The notes beneath the pieces were generated by a model. It was given only the letters and a program-made list of their open reading frames with translations. It was not told the origin of the DNA and ran no database searches. A DNA stretch of 64,000 nt from Croceicoccus bisphenolivorans (GTDB lineage Bacteria > Pseudomonadota > Alphaproteobacteria > Sphingomonadales > Sphingomonadaceae): assembly GCF_001634625.1 (NCBI RefSeq), contig NZ_LRSE01000007.1, positions 123,368 through 187,367 on the forward strand, in the 5' to 3' direction. Both the position numbers and the translations under genes were made by a program. This document shows, piece after piece, positions 46,276 through 56,884 of the stretch. Every line of letters starts with the position of its first letter. Position 1 is the first letter of the stretch.

Positions 46276-47090
46276 CAGGTTTCTCCTTCAAGCGCCAGAA
46301 CGCCCTGCGGATCGCCGAAGACAAGCGCGGAATCGCGCCGGGCCAGCGCGACAAGGGCGAGCCCCGCCTGCGCCGCGCGATCGACGGCAAGGCTGGTCGG
46401 CGCGGAAATGGTGACGAGCAGCGGGCAACCCGCTCTCACGGTTTTTTCGACAAGCTCGAAACTACACCGCGCGGACAGCAGGATGAAGCCATTCCGCGCA
46501 TCGCGTCCTTCGCGCGCCATCGCGCCGATCAGCTTGTCGAGCGCATTGTGCCGCCCGACATCCTCTGCCGCCAGCACGATCGTACCGTCCGCCGCGCAGA
46601 AGGCCGCAACATGCATTGCCCCGGTGCGAAGGCCCATTGGCTGGTAATGATGCAGACGGCGCAGCGCATCGGCAATGGCCTCGCGCGTCGTTTCGATCCG
46701 GGCGGTGATGCGCGGCATCGGGCGCAGGACTTCGGCGATATTGTCCATGCCGCACAGGCCGCAACTCGATTCCGAAACGCGGGTCCGCGCCCGCGCGATC
46801 ACCGGCTCCATCGCTTCGGGTGGAAGGGCGACGCGCACGATCCAGCCGTCCGCTGTTTCGTGAACGTCGATCGCCTCGATCTTCGATGCCGCGTCGACCA
46901 GCCCTTCGGACAGGGTGAACCCGCGCGCAAAATCCTCAAGCCTGTCGGGTGTCGCCATCATCACGGCATAGCCGAGACCGTTGTACTCGACGGCAACCGG
47001 CGTCTCGATGGCGAGCGGACGGACAAGTTCGCCGTCGCCCTCTGCCTCAAGCCCCAGCCGCCTGACGCGGGCCTGTTCGGTGCCGTTCAT
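46275..47090 (-). CDS. fdhD: Formate dehydrogenase sulfurtransferase FdhD
   Basis: 271 aa. Delivers sulfur to the molybdenum cofactor of FdsA, which is required for activity. The redox-active pair is in SSCGLCGMD (C-x2-C), and the cofactor-binding segment is ALDKLIGA. The ATG at 47090 overlaps the fdsB stop by 4 bp; the frame extends antisense-free upstream but inside fdsB. In many fds operons the equivalent gene (fdsC) follows fdsA; here it precedes it. Confidence 0.93.
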   Translation of the reverse strand: MNGTEQARVRRLGLEAEGDGELVRPLAIETPVAVEYNGLGYAVMMATPDRLEDFARGFTLSEGLVDAASKIEAIDVHETADGWIVRVALPPEAMEPVIARARTRVSESSCGLCGMDNIAEVLRPMPRITARIETTREAIADALRRLHHYQPMGLRTGAMHVAAFCAADGTIVLAAEDVGRHNALDKLIGAMAREGRDARNGFILLSARCSFELVEKTVRAGCPLLVTISAPTSLAVDRAAQAGLALVALARRDSALVFGDPQGVLALEGET

Positions 47091-48625
47091 GCCGGCACCG
47101 CTTGCTTCGCCAGACCGAAATCCTCGGGCCAGTGGCGCAGGGCGGACAGCACTGGATAGGGCGTGAACCCGCCCAGCGCACAGAGCGAGCCGAACTTCAT
47201 CGTCTCGCAAAGGTCTTCCAGCAGCGCGACCTGTTCTTCCAGGCTCCGCTCCGGCTGGCGGGCATTGTGCATCTGGGGCAGCATTTCCACCGCGTCGGCC
47301 TGCCTGCCACCGGCAAGGATCCGCTCGATGATCTCCATGCCGCGCACCGAACCGATACGACACGGTGTGCACTTGCCGCACGATTCCGCCGCGCAGAACT
47401 TCATGGCAAAGCGTGCGAGCGCAGCCATGTCGGCGGTGTCGTCGAACACCACGATGCCGCCGTGCCCGATCAGCGCGTCGGCAGCGGTATAGGCCTCGTA
47501 ATCGAACGCGATATCGAACTGGTCGGGGTGGATATAGGCGCCCAGTGGCCCGCCGACCTGCACGGCCTTTACCGGCCTGCCCGAAGCGGTGCCGCCGCCA
47601 ATGTCATAGACCAGCTCGCGCAAGGTGACGCCGAACGCGGTTTCGTACAGCCCGCCCTGCTTCACGTTGCCCGCGATCTGGATCGGCATCGTGCCCTTGG
47701 ACCGGCCCATGCCGAGGTTCTCGTATCGCGCGGCCCCGCCTTCGCTGAGGATATGCGGAACAGCGGCAAGCGTCAGGACATTGTTCACAACCGTCGGGCG
47801 ACCGAACAGTCCCTGAAGCGCGGGCAGCGGCGGCTTGGCGCGCACTTCGCCGCGCTTGCCTTCAAGGCTGTTGAGCAGCGAGGTTTCCTCGCCGCAGACA
47901 TAGGCACCGGCTCCCACTCGAACCTCGATGCGGAAAGGTGCGATGCGCGATGCGGAAAGTTCTATCGCCGCGTTGAGCTTGGCGATGGCATCCGGATATT
48001 CGCTACGCAGGTAGATATAGCCCTGCCCCGCTCCGACAGCGTGGGCGCAGATCGCCATGCCCTCGATCAGGGCGAAAGGATCGCCTTCCATGACCATGCG
48101 GTCGGCGAAGGTGCCGCTATCGCCCTCATCCGCATTGCAGACCACGTATTTGGTGCTGCCCTCTGCCTTGGCGACAGTCTGCCACTTGATGCCGGCGGGA
48201 AAACCCGCGCCGCCACGACCGCGCAGGCCCGACTGGACCATTTCGGCCAGCACCTGTTCGCTCCCGATGGTGCGGGCACGGTCGAGACCTGCCCAGCCGC
48301 CGGTCGCTGCGTAATCATCAAGGCTGAGCGGACGGGTCCGTCCTGCCCGCGCGAAAGTCAGGCGCTGCTGGCTGGCGATGAAGGGATGGGCTGCAACGGG
48401 ACCGATGCAGAGGTCATCCGCGCCGCCTTCGGCAATTTCGGCCACGCGGTCTGCGGTTACCGGCCCCCAGCCGACACCGTTCACCTCGACTAGCGGTTCC
48501 AGCCAGTGCATGCCCCAGCTCGACACCCGCTCTACCGTCCAGCCCAGCTTTTCGAAGGCCGCGACGACCTTGTCCGCCCCGCAGGCGCGGGCAACGGCAT
48601 CGTCGGATATGCGAACCGTGTTCAT
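47087..48625 (-). CDS. fdsB: NAD-dependent formate dehydrogenase beta subunit FdsB
   Basis: 512 aa, NuoF-like diaphorase. FMN/NADH site GLRGRGGAGFPAG and CNADEGDSGTFADR; [4Fe-4S] ligands in SCGKCTPCR. The first about 110 residues form an extra thioredoxin-like lead domain. It passes electrons from FdsA to NAD+. Its start overlaps the fdsG stop by 4 bp. Confidence 0.94.
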   Translation of the reverse strand: MNTVRISDDAVARACGADKVVAAFEKLGWTVERVSSWGMHWLEPLVEVNGVGWGPVTADRVAEIAEGGADDLCIGPVAAHPFIASQQRLTFARAGRTRPLSLDDYAATGGWAGLDRARTIGSEQVLAEMVQSGLRGRGGAGFPAGIKWQTVAKAEGSTKYVVCNADEGDSGTFADRMVMEGDPFALIEGMAICAHAVGAGQGYIYLRSEYPDAIAKLNAAIELSASRIAPFRIEVRVGAGAYVCGEETSLLNSLEGKRGEVRAKPPLPALQGLFGRPTVVNNVLTLAAVPHILSEGGAARYENLGMGRSKGTMPIQIAGNVKQGGLYETAFGVTLRELVYDIGGGTASGRPVKAVQVGGPLGAYIHPDQFDIAFDYEAYTAADALIGHGGIVVFDDTADMAALARFAMKFCAAESCGKCTPCRIGSVRGMEIIERILAGGRQADAVEMLPQMHNARQPERSLEEQVALLEDLCETMKFGSLCALGGFTPYPVLSALRHWPEDFGLAKQAVPA

Positions 48626-49038
48626 GCGCGTTCCACCAGTTTCGTGAGTGCGCCTTCGTCCAGCCGCGCATGGAGATCATCGCCGATCCGTGCATTCGGC
48701 CCGACACTGCAAAGGCCAAGGCAATAGACGGTCTCCACCCGCACCCTGTCGCCCGCGGCTGCGGCAACCGCAGGCATCATCGCCTCGATCCCGCGCGCCT
48801 GACACGCCTCTGCGCGGCAGACCTGCACCACGGGGCGCGAGTCGGCTTCTGCACGGAAATCGTGGTAGAAGCTGACGACGCCGTGCACTTCGGCGCGAGT
48901 CAGGTTCAACAGGTGCGCGATGCGGGTTTCGGCCGCAGTGTCGACCGCCCCCAGTTCTGCCTGCACGTCATGCAGGATGGGAAGCAGCGGTCCCTCACGG
49001 TCCGCGTGGCGTGCGACGATGGCATCAATCCGGTCCAT
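48622..49038 (-). CDS. fdsG: NAD-dependent formate dehydrogenase gamma subunit FdsG
   Basis: 138 aa, NuoE-like thioredoxin fold with a [2Fe-2S] centre: CRAEACQ and YCLGLCSVGP supply the four Cys. The ATG at 49038 lies just after the stop of the NTF2-like gene. A TTG at 49077 would overlap that gene and is less likely. Confidence 0.92.
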   Translation of the reverse strand: MDRIDAIVARHADREGPLLPILHDVQAELGAVDTAAETRIAHLLNLTRAEVHGVVSFYHDFRAEADSRPVVQVCRAEACQARGIEAMMPAVAAAAGDRVRVETVYCLGLCSVGPNARIGDDLHARLDEGALTKLVERA

Positions 49039-49042
49039 GATG

Positions 49043-49447
49043 TCAGCCAGCTTGAACCTGCTGGATCCAGTCCGCAAGGTTGTAGTGATTGGAAACCCGC
49101 GTGATCAGGCCGTCGGCGAACTCGAAAAACGCACCGACCCGCAAGGCATATTCCTGCCCCGTTGCGGACGGTAGCCCTTCGTCCGTTTCGAGGTAGCGCC
49201 CCGTCAAACGGAACTCCGCACTCCCGCTAGTACCGTCCGCGCTAGCCATGAACACCGGATCAATGACCTGTTCGGCATAGCAGCGGTTCATGTGCGCGAG
49301 GAATGCACGAAAGGCGTCCTTGCCGTGGCGCGGATCGCCCTGGCTCGGTTCGTGGACGACATCGTCTGAAAGGAGAGCCAGCATGGCTTCCGCATCCTGC
49401 CGGTTGAAGGCCGCGTAATAGGCGGCCAGCGTCTCGGTGACGCTCAT
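49043..49447 (-). CDS. NTF2-like / ketosteroid isomerase-related protein
   Basis: 134 aa SnoaL-type cone fold (YYAAFNRQDAEAMLALL, then VVHEPSQGDPRHGKDAF). Such proteins are usually lone binding or isomerase domains; no catalytic claim can be made. Its start overlaps the S-formylglutathione hydrolase stop by 4 bp and its stop is four bases from fdsG, so it belongs to the formaldehyde/formate array. Confidence 0.82.
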   Translation of the reverse strand: MSVTETLAAYYAAFNRQDAEAMLALLSDDVVHEPSQGDPRHGKDAFRAFLAHMNRCYAEQVIDPVFMASADGTSGSAEFRLTGRYLETDEGLPSATGQEYALRVGAFFEFADGLITRVSNHYNLADWIQQVQAG

Positions 49448-50283
49448 GCCTTCAACCTTTCGGCATGCCACGCAACATGTTCGGCCATGAAGGTCGAGAT
49501 GAAGTAGTAGGAATGGTCGTACCCGTCCTGCACGCGGATCGTCGCTTTCATCCCGGCATCGCCGACCGCCTGTTCGAGCAGCGCGGTCTTCAACTGCTCT
49601 TCAAGGAAATTATCCGCCCCGCCCTGATCCACCAGCAGGTCGGGCAGGCGCGCACCGTCGACAATCAGCGCGCAGGCGTCGTATTCGCGCCATGCCGCTT
49701 TGTCCGCGCCGATATAGCCGGTCAGCGCCTTTTCGCCCCAAGGGCAGTTCAGCGGGCTGACGATCGGTGCGAAGGCACTGGTCGAGCGGAACCGGCCCGG
49801 ATTGCGCAGCGAGATCGTCAGCGCACCATGGCCGCCCATCGAGTGGCCGGTGATGCCCTGCCGTGCCATATCGACCGGGAAGTTCGTGGCGACGAGATCG
49901 GGCAGTTCATTCTCGATGTACGAACGCATGTTGAAATGCTTTGCCCACGGTTCCTGCGTCGCATCGACGTAGAAGCCCGCGCCCTTGCCGAAGTCGTAGC
50001 CTTCGTCATCGGGCACATCGTCACCGCGCGGGGACGTATCGGGCGCAACGAAGATCACGCCATGTTCGGCGCAAGCCGCGCGATATTCGCCCTTCTCGGT
50101 CACGTTGGCGTGGGTGCAGGTCAGGCCCGACAGGTACCATAGCACCGGCAACTTTTCGCCCGGCGCATGGTCCGGCACGAAAACGGAGAAAGTCATTTCA
50201 GTCCCCGTGGCGGCAGAAACGTGCTTGTACACGCCCTGCACGCCGCCGTGGGCCTTGTTGGTCGAAACGGTTTCGAAGGTCAT
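49444..50283 (-). CDS. fghA: S-formylglutathione hydrolase
   Basis: 279 aa esterase-D type alpha/beta hydrolase, second step of glutathione-dependent formaldehyde oxidation (S-formylglutathione to formate plus GSH). Nucleophile in GHSMGGHGA (Ser about 150), acid in DQGGADNFL, His in DGYDHSYYF. LSGLTCTHANVTEKGE is family-specific. The ATG at 50283 follows the VOC gene by 4 bp. Confidence 0.94.
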   Translation of the reverse strand: MTFETVSTNKAHGGVQGVYKHVSAATGTEMTFSVFVPDHAPGEKLPVLWYLSGLTCTHANVTEKGEYRAACAEHGVIFVAPDTSPRGDDVPDDEGYDFGKGAGFYVDATQEPWAKHFNMRSYIENELPDLVATNFPVDMARQGITGHSMGGHGALTISLRNPGRFRSTSAFAPIVSPLNCPWGEKALTGYIGADKAAWREYDACALIVDGARLPDLLVDQGGADNFLEEQLKTALLEQAVGDAGMKATIRVQDGYDHSYYFISTFMAEHVAWHAERLKA

Positions 50284-50287
50284 GTGA

Positions 50288-50665
50288 TCAGCCCGCCACG
50301 TGCCAGAGGCACAGCTTGTTGCCCGACGGATCGAACAGGTAGGCGCCGTAGCTACCGGGAAAAGCCTCACGCGGGCCAGGTGCGCCTTCGTCCGTTCCGC
50401 CATTGGCAAGACCGGCCGCATATGCCGCATCCACAGCTTCGGGACTGGCCGCATGCAGCCCGATCGTGCCGCCGTTCGCACCGCTGGCGGGCTCTCCGTT
50501 ACGCGGCAGCCCGGCAATGAACGAACCGGCCTTGCTCGCATAGGCAACGGCCGCGCCATCCTTGATCAGCGCACCCTCGCCATGGCCAAGCGCCTGCATC
50601 ACGCCATCGTAGAACGCCTTGGTTGCGGCGACATCATTCGCGCCGACAAAAACGTGTGTGAACAT
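50288..50665 (-). CDS. VOC family (glyoxalase-like) protein
   Basis: 125 aa vicinal-oxygen-chelate fold, two beta-alpha-beta-beta modules (HVFVGANDVAATKAFYDG; GSYGAYLFDPSGNKLCLWH). Several sphingomonad formaldehyde operons carry such a protein next to frmA. It may help with glutathione adducts; this is inferred from position. The frame reads further into frmA, but the ATG at 50665 gives a complete domain. Confidence 0.85.
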   Translation of the reverse strand: MFTHVFVGANDVAATKAFYDGVMQALGHGEGALIKDGAAVAYASKAGSFIAGLPRNGEPASGANGGTIGLHAASPEAVDAAYAAGLANGGTDEGAPGPREAFPGSYGAYLFDPSGNKLCLWHVAG

Positions 50666-50676
50666 CGGATATGCCC

Positions 50677-51789
<1,113 letters not shown>

Positions 51790-51845
51790 GGGAATGCTCC
51801 TTGATCGCGTAAATTGATTGAGGCCGCTCTAGCAATCACACCATC

Positions 51846-51883
51846 CGGTGATAAACAGCGTTTTTGGCAAAGCATTATCACCG
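51846..51883. promoter_or_regulatory. Inverted repeat between frmA and the LysR gene
   Basis: CGGTGATAA (51846-51854) and TTATCACCG (51875-51883) are perfect 9-bp inverted arms with 20 bases between. The repeat sits in the divergent promoter region, 15 bp before the LysR start and 57 bp from frmA. It is a likely operator for the LysR protein. Confidence 0.6.
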
Positions 51884-51897
51884 AGAGGCAATAATCC

Positions 51898-52803
51898 ATG
51901 ATCGGCGGATGGGACGGGATAGAGGAATTCGTCGCCGTGGCACGAGCCGGCTCGTTCACTGCAGGCGCGCGGGCCTTCGGCGCGTCGGTCACGCACATGA
52001 GCCGCGCCGTGGCCAGGTTGGAGGCACGGCTGGAAACGCAGCTTTTCAACCGCACCACCCGCTCGCTCTTCCTGACCGATACGGGCCGCATCTTCCTCGA
52101 ACAATGCCAGCGACTGGTGGACGAGCGCGAGGAAGCCATCGCGGGCATCGCATCGCAGGGCGAGCCGCGCGGGACGTTGCGGGTCACCTGCTCCTACGCG
52201 CTGGGCGAACGCTTCGTCTCTCCACTGGTGCGCGAATTCGCGCAGGAGAACCCGTCTCTGGTCGTCACGCTCGATCTGGACAACGACGTGGTCGACATCG
52301 TCAGCCGGGGATACGATCTTGCCGTGCGTACCGGGCACCTTGAAGATTCGCGCCTGATCGCAACCCGCGTGGCCCAGCGCGAACTGGTGACAGTCGCGTC
52401 GCGCCATTATCTGTCCTTGCACGGAGAGCCGGGAGAGATCGCGGAACTCACGGCGCACGATTGCCTGGTCGGCTCATCCTCGCAATGGCATTTCCGTCGC
52501 GGCCAGACCTTTCGACCGCGCGGGCGCTGGCAATGCAATAGCGGCACAACAGTGGTCGACGCCTGCCTTGCGGGCATGGGGATTTGCCAGTTGCCCGCCT
52601 TCTACGTGCGCGAACACCTGGCGGCAGGTCGCTTGCAGGAAGTACTGGAAGACGAACGGCCGGAGGACGAGCCGATCTGGGCAATCTACCCGACGCGCCG
52701 GCACCTCTCGCCCAAGATCAGCGGTCTCGTCGCACTATTGCGGGCCAAGCTGCAAGGAAGGCTTGAGGACGCGAAGAGCCTCTACGCGCCTGTCCGTTAC
52801 TGA
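51898..52803 (+). CDS. LysR-family transcriptional regulator
   Basis: 301 aa. HTH domain at 1-60 (FVAVARAGSFTAGARAFGAS, with HMSRAVARLEARL) and a substrate-binding domain from about 90. The ligand is unknown. It is divergent from frmA with an inverted repeat in between, so it probably controls the formaldehyde/formate array and itself. Its 3' end overlaps the maiA 3' end by 7 bp. Confidence 0.9.
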   Translation: MIGGWDGIEEFVAVARAGSFTAGARAFGASVTHMSRAVARLEARLETQLFNRTTRSLFLTDTGRIFLEQCQRLVDEREEAIAGIASQGEPRGTLRVTCSYALGERFVSPLVREFAQENPSLVVTLDLDNDVVDIVSRGYDLAVRTGHLEDSRLIATRVAQRELVTVASRHYLSLHGEPGEIAELTAHDCLVGSSSQWHFRRGQTFRPRGRWQCNSGTTVVDACLAGMGICQLPAFYVREHLAAGRLQEVLEDERPEDEPIWAIYPTRRHLSPKISGLVALLRAKLQGRLEDAKSLYAPVRY

Positions 52804-53441
52804 TCGGCGTCGGGCTGCCTGTCCGGGTGCGCGGCGGCAATGGCAGGGTGGACCGCCGCCCGTTCATAAGCCGCCATCAGGTCCGGATAGGGCGCGAGGT
52901 CCGACCCGAACCGCTCTGCCGAATAGACCTGCGGCACGAGGTAGCAATCGACCAGCGTCGGAGTGTCGCCATAGGCGTAGCCGGTGCCGTGCCGTGCGAT
53001 CATCGTATCGAGCGCCGCGAAACCTTCCGCGATCCAGTGCCGCGCCCATGCGTCGATGGCGGCCTGTTCCTGACCCAGTTCGTTCTTCAGGTACTTCAGG
53101 ATGCGCAGATTATTTATCGGGTGCACATCGCTGCCGATCATCGCACACATGGCGCGAACGATCGCGCGATCGTTCGCATTGCGCGGCAGTAGTGGCGGCT
53201 CGGGATGCGTTTCCTCAAGCCATTCGAGGATTGCGACGCTCTGCGGCAGCACAATGCCGTTGCCGATCTCCAACGCGGGGACGAGGCCTTGCGGCGCAAG
53301 CGCCGTGTATGCCGCGTCCTTCTGTTCGCCCTTGCGCAAGTCGTGCGTGACTTGCGCGTATTCCAGCCCCTTCAGGTTCAGCGCAATGCGCGTGCGATAG
53401 CTGGTGCCGGAGCGCCAGTAGCCATGCAGCGTGAGCGCCAT
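52797..53441 (-). CDS. maiA: Maleylacetoacetate isomerase
   Basis: 214 aa zeta-class GST fold. It isomerises maleylacetoacetate to fumarylacetoacetate using GSH. Catalytic region YWRSGTSYRTRIALN (family SSxSxR position), then PQGLVPALEI and PQSVAILEWLEE. Last gene of hmgA-fahA-maiA; its start overlaps the fahA stop by one base. Confidence 0.93.
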   Translation of the reverse strand: MALTLHGYWRSGTSYRTRIALNLKGLEYAQVTHDLRKGEQKDAAYTALAPQGLVPALEIGNGIVLPQSVAILEWLEETHPEPPLLPRNANDRAIVRAMCAMIGSDVHPINNLRILKYLKNELGQEQAAIDAWARHWIAEGFAALDTMIARHGTGYAYGDTPTLVDCYLVPQVYSAERFGSDLAPYPDLMAAYERAAVHPAIAAAHPDRQPDADQ

Positions 53442-54730
53442 CAGCCGACGACCTGTCCGCTACATTCGCCGAACCCGATGGTTCGCGCCCCTTGCGCCAC
53501 GGCATGGGCACGCATCACGATCTCGTCGCCATTTTCAAGGAACGTGCGCGTCTCGCCGGTCGGCAAGGTCAGCGGGCTTTTGCCGCCGTCCGAAAGTTCG
53601 AGCAGCGAACCGTAGCTGGATGCATCCGGGCCGGACAACGTGCCGGTGCCGAGCAGGTCGCCGGGCTGCAGGTTGCATCCGTTCACGGTGTGGTGCGCGA
53701 TAAGCTGCGCCGCCGTCCAGTACATCGCGGTCATCGGACCGATCGACAAACGGTGGGGCGCATGACCGCCCTGCCGCATCGCGTCGGTCAGGATCAGCAC
53801 TTCCATTTCAACGTTGTATGCCCCTGAAGCCTGATCGGCTTCGTCCGACAGGTATTCCAGAGGCTGCGGATCGCCTTCGGGCCGCGCGGGCTGGGCCGTG
53901 CGGAACGGGGCCAGCGCCGCACTCGTCACCAGCCAGGGCGACACCGTCGACAGGAAGTTCTTGGCAAGGAACGGCCCCAGCGGCTGGTATTCCCATGCCT
54001 GCAGATCGCGAGCAGACCAATCGTTCAGGATCGAGAGGCCAGCGATATGCGATGCGGCTTCGCCGATCGGTACGGGCTGGCCAAGGCTGTTCGAACCGCT
54101 GGTCCAGATCGCCATTTCCATTTCGTAATCCAGCCGCGCACTCGGCTTGAAGTACGGGGGTTTGCCCTCCGCCGAACGGGTCTGGCCGGTTGGCCGGATG
54201 ACGTCCGCACCGCTTGCACGAATGGAAGACGCACGCCCGTGATAACCGATGGGCACGTACTTGTAGTTCGGCAGCAGAGGATTGTCGGGCCGGAACAGGG
54301 CACCGACATTCTTCGCATGTTCGATCCCGGTGTAGAAATCGGTGTAATCGCCGACACGAAACGGGACGAACAGATCGCAGTCGGCTTGCGCGAACAGCAT
54401 CCTGCCCGCTTCACTGGCGCGATCCCGATCGGTCAGCAGATCGAACAGCCCCACCCGCAATGCATCGGCCATCGCGTTGCCATCGGTGAACAGGGCGTTG
54501 AGCGAAGGCGCATCGGCCAGCTTCGCCGCTTCCGCCGCATTGCCGGTCAACAGGCGGGCAACGCCGCGCAGGCACAGGATGCTGTCGCCTATCGCCACGC
54601 CGCCGCGCGGGTCCTGCTCCACTTTGGGAGAGAAGATGCCCAGCGGCAGGTTCTGGACCGGAAATTCGGCATGGTCGTCGGCGCCGGGCACCCAGCTTTT
54701 GGCCTCAACGTCGTGGGTATGGTCGAGCAT
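53441..54730 (-). CDS. fahA: Fumarylacetoacetase
   Basis: 429 aa, final step of tyrosine/homogentisate catabolism (to fumarate plus acetoacetate). The N-terminal SH3-like domain (NLPLGIFSPK) precedes the FAH fold: DYTDFYTGIEHAKNVG (catalytic His and metal Asp), YHGRASSI, and EMEMAIW. A GTG at 54745 overlaps hmgA, but the ATG at 54730 gives the normal start MLDHTHDVEAKSW. Confidence 0.94.
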   Translation of the reverse strand: MLDHTHDVEAKSWVPGADDHAEFPVQNLPLGIFSPKVEQDPRGGVAIGDSILCLRGVARLLTGNAAEAAKLADAPSLNALFTDGNAMADALRVGLFDLLTDRDRASEAGRMLFAQADCDLFVPFRVGDYTDFYTGIEHAKNVGALFRPDNPLLPNYKYVPIGYHGRASSIRASGADVIRPTGQTRSAEGKPPYFKPSARLDYEMEMAIWTSGSNSLGQPVPIGEAASHIAGLSILNDWSARDLQAWEYQPLGPFLAKNFLSTVSPWLVTSAALAPFRTAQPARPEGDPQPLEYLSDEADQASGAYNVEMEVLILTDAMRQGGHAPHRLSIGPMTAMYWTAAQLIAHHTVNGCNLQPGDLLGTGTLSGPDASSYGSLLELSDGGKSPLTLPTGETRTFLENGDEIVMRAHAVAQGARTIGFGECSGQVVG

Positions 54731-54741
54731 GAAAATCGTTC

Positions 54742-56031
54742 TCACTGCGGAAGCGTTGCCTTGTCAAATCCGTCCCAGCAGGCGTCGTAATCCCCCTGCA
54801 GGGCCGGAATTGTCATGGCGAATTCGGTCGGGCGGATGACCCAGCGGCTTTCGAACATGAAAGCGAGCGTATTCTCGATCTTCTGCGGCTCCAGCTTCGC
54901 GTCCATCGCCTTGCGCGTCGTTTCTGCATCGGGGCCATGGCCGTTCATCTGGTTATGCAAACTGGCGCCGCCGGGCACGAAGCCCCCGCCTTCCTTGGCA
55001 TCGTAGACGCCGTGCACCAGCCCCATGAATTCGCTCATCACATTACGATGAAACCACGGCGGGCGGAAAGTATCCTCTCCCACCATCCAGCGTGGCGGAA
55101 AAATCACGAAATCGCAGTTGGCGGTGCCGGCAGTCTCGCTTGGCGAAGTCAGCACGGTGAAGATCGAAGGATCGGGATGATCGAAGCTGACCGTGCCGAT
55201 CGTGTTGAAGCGCGACAGGTCATAGCGACAGGGCGCGGCATTGCCATGCCATGCGACAACGTCGAACGGCGAATGACCCAGCACCGTGCGCCACAGCCTG
55301 CCCTGGAATTTCTGCACCAGCTCGGTTTCGCGCTCGACATCCTCGAACCAGGCAACGGGCGTTTCGAAATCGCGCGGATTGGCAAGGCCGTTAGAACCGA
55401 TGGGGCCTAGGTCCGGCAGGCGAAACGGCGAGCCATAATTCTCGCAGACATAGCCGCGCGAGGGTTCGTCGAGCCGGACTGCGAACCGCAGGCCGCGCGG
55501 GATAACCGCGATATGCCCCGGTGGCACGTCGAGGCGGCCCATCTCGGTATCGATATGCAGCGTGCCCAGTTGCGGCACGATCAGCAGCTCGCCGTCGCTC
55601 GACTGGAAGACCCGCCGCTCCATCGAGCGGTTCGCGGCATAAAGGTGCGCCGCGATCCCCGCGCCGGTACCGACATCGCCGTTACCGCCATACGTCACCA
55701 GGCCGTCCAGCCAGTCGACAGGCTCCTGCGGCATAGGCAGCGGCTCCCAGCGCAGGCGATTCGGGCTGACCGGCTCGTGCGTGAACGGCGCGGATCGAAG
55801 CTGCGACCCCGAATCACACGGCGCGAACGGTGGATGCGCGGCAGCGGGGCGCATGCGATAGAACCAGCTGCGGCAGTTGTCGCTGCGCGGCATCGTGAAT
55901 GCGCTGACCGAAAACTGTTCGGCATAGAGCCCGAACGCCGGACGCTGCGGGCTATTGCGGCCGACAGGCAATGCGCCTGCTACCGCCTCGCTTGCAAAGT
56001 GATTGCCGAAACCCGTTTGATACTGATGCAT
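54742..56031 (-). CDS. hmgA: Homogentisate 1,2-dioxygenase
   Basis: 429 aa Fe(II) enzyme opening the homogentisate ring. [13 protein letters not shown] at the N-terminus; iron ligands expected in [17 protein letters not shown], ending with a His in [20 protein letters not shown] precedes the ATG at 56031. A long AT-richer leader (56032-56193) probably holds the operon promoter. The upstream enzyme HppD is not in the window. Confidence 0.95.
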   Translation of the reverse strand: MHQYQTGFGNHFASEAVAGALPVGRNSPQRPAFGLYAEQFSVSAFTMPRSDNCRSWFYRMRPAAAHPPFAPCDSGSQLRSAPFTHEPVSPNRLRWEPLPMPQEPVDWLDGLVTYGGNGDVGTGAGIAAHLYAANRSMERRVFQSSDGELLIVPQLGTLHIDTEMGRLDVPPGHIAVIPRGLRFAVRLDEPSRGYVCENYGSPFRLPDLGPIGSNGLANPRDFETPVAWFEDVERETELVQKFQGRLWRTVLGHSPFDVVAWHGNAAPCRYDLSRFNTIGTVSFDHPDPSIFTVLTSPSETAGTANCDFVIFPPRWMVGEDTFRPPWFHRNVMSEFMGLVHGVYDAKEGGGFVPGGASLHNQMNGHGPDAETTRKAMDAKLEPQKIENTLAFMFESRWVIRPTEFAMTIPALQGDYDACWDGFDKATLPQ

Positions 56032-56193
56032 TCTGCTGCCCCTGCGCCTCCGGTCGATCATCACGGAGGTTCGCGCGGACACTAGCAACTTCCATCAAGC
56101 GTTTTTCACTTCATATCTGGCACTCTATGGCGATAATCTGCGCCTGATGGAAAATATCCAGGCAATTTCACTACAAATCAGGAAATTCGCGCA

Positions 56194-56781
56194 TCAGAAT
56201 CGCCGCATCCAATACTGCATCGGCTTTTCCGATTCCCGCTCTTCACCATGATCCTTCCACGCGAACGACGTAACGAACCCCGCTACCGGCTCATAGCCGC
56301 GCTTGCGCCAGAATGAGTCCAGCGGTCGGTAATCGACGGGGCGGTGGGGATGGTCGCCTGCGCGGACCACTGCCGCAAAGCAGGCGCTTGTAGCGCCGCA
56401 AGCCAGTGCCTGACGCTCTCTATGATCGAAAAAGGCGTGCCCGATACCCTGCCCACGCCACGAGGGCAGCAGGACGCTCTCCCCGAAATAGAACATCTCT
56501 GCCGTATCGAAACCGCGCTCTTCGAACGGAGCGCGAAATTCGGGCTTCTGGGCGGCCATCGGCGATGCTGTCGCGGCGCCGACGATTCGGTCACCGTCTC
56601 GCGCCGCGACCAGAATGCCGTCAGGTGCCGCGGCAAATTCGCGCAGGTATTTCGCCTCGTAGGCCGGATCGCCGTCATACAGGTAGGGAAAGGCTGCGAA
56701 GACCGCGATGCGCAGGCGGGCAAGATCCTCTATCGCCGCCTCGATCTGTTCGCCCGTCATAGCCTCGATCGTGATCGCCAA
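56194..56781 (-). CDS. GNAT-family acetyltransferase
   Basis: 195 aa. The acetyl-CoA loop reads SWRGQGIGHAFFDHRE (R-x-x-G-x-G/A). Substrate unknown. A TTG at 56781 with AGGAGA five bases upstream is preferred over ATG 56760. It stands divergent to the holin gene across about 100 bp. Confidence 0.82.
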   Translation of the reverse strand: MAITIEAMTGEQIEAAIEDLARLRIAVFAAFPYLYDGDPAYEAKYLREFAAAPDGILVAARDGDRIVGAATASPMAAQKPEFRAPFEERGFDTAEMFYFGESVLLPSWRGQGIGHAFFDHRERQALACGATSACFAAVVRAGDHPHRPVDYRPLDSFWRKRGYEPVAGFVTSFAWKDHGEERESEKPMQYWMRRF

Positions 56782-56884
56782 TGCGTTTCTCCTGCTCAAT
56801 GCCGCCTCGATTGGTCGAGATTTTATTTTCCTACAATCCCTTCCCCATGGCTGTTCACCCATTCCACGCCTCAGGAGAAGCCCC

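Noticed and set aside
44449..46647. 732-codon open frame on the plus strand opposite fdsA and fdhD
   Set aside because: Mirror frame of GC-rich coding DNA; fdsA on the other strand has full motifs and cofactor Cys.
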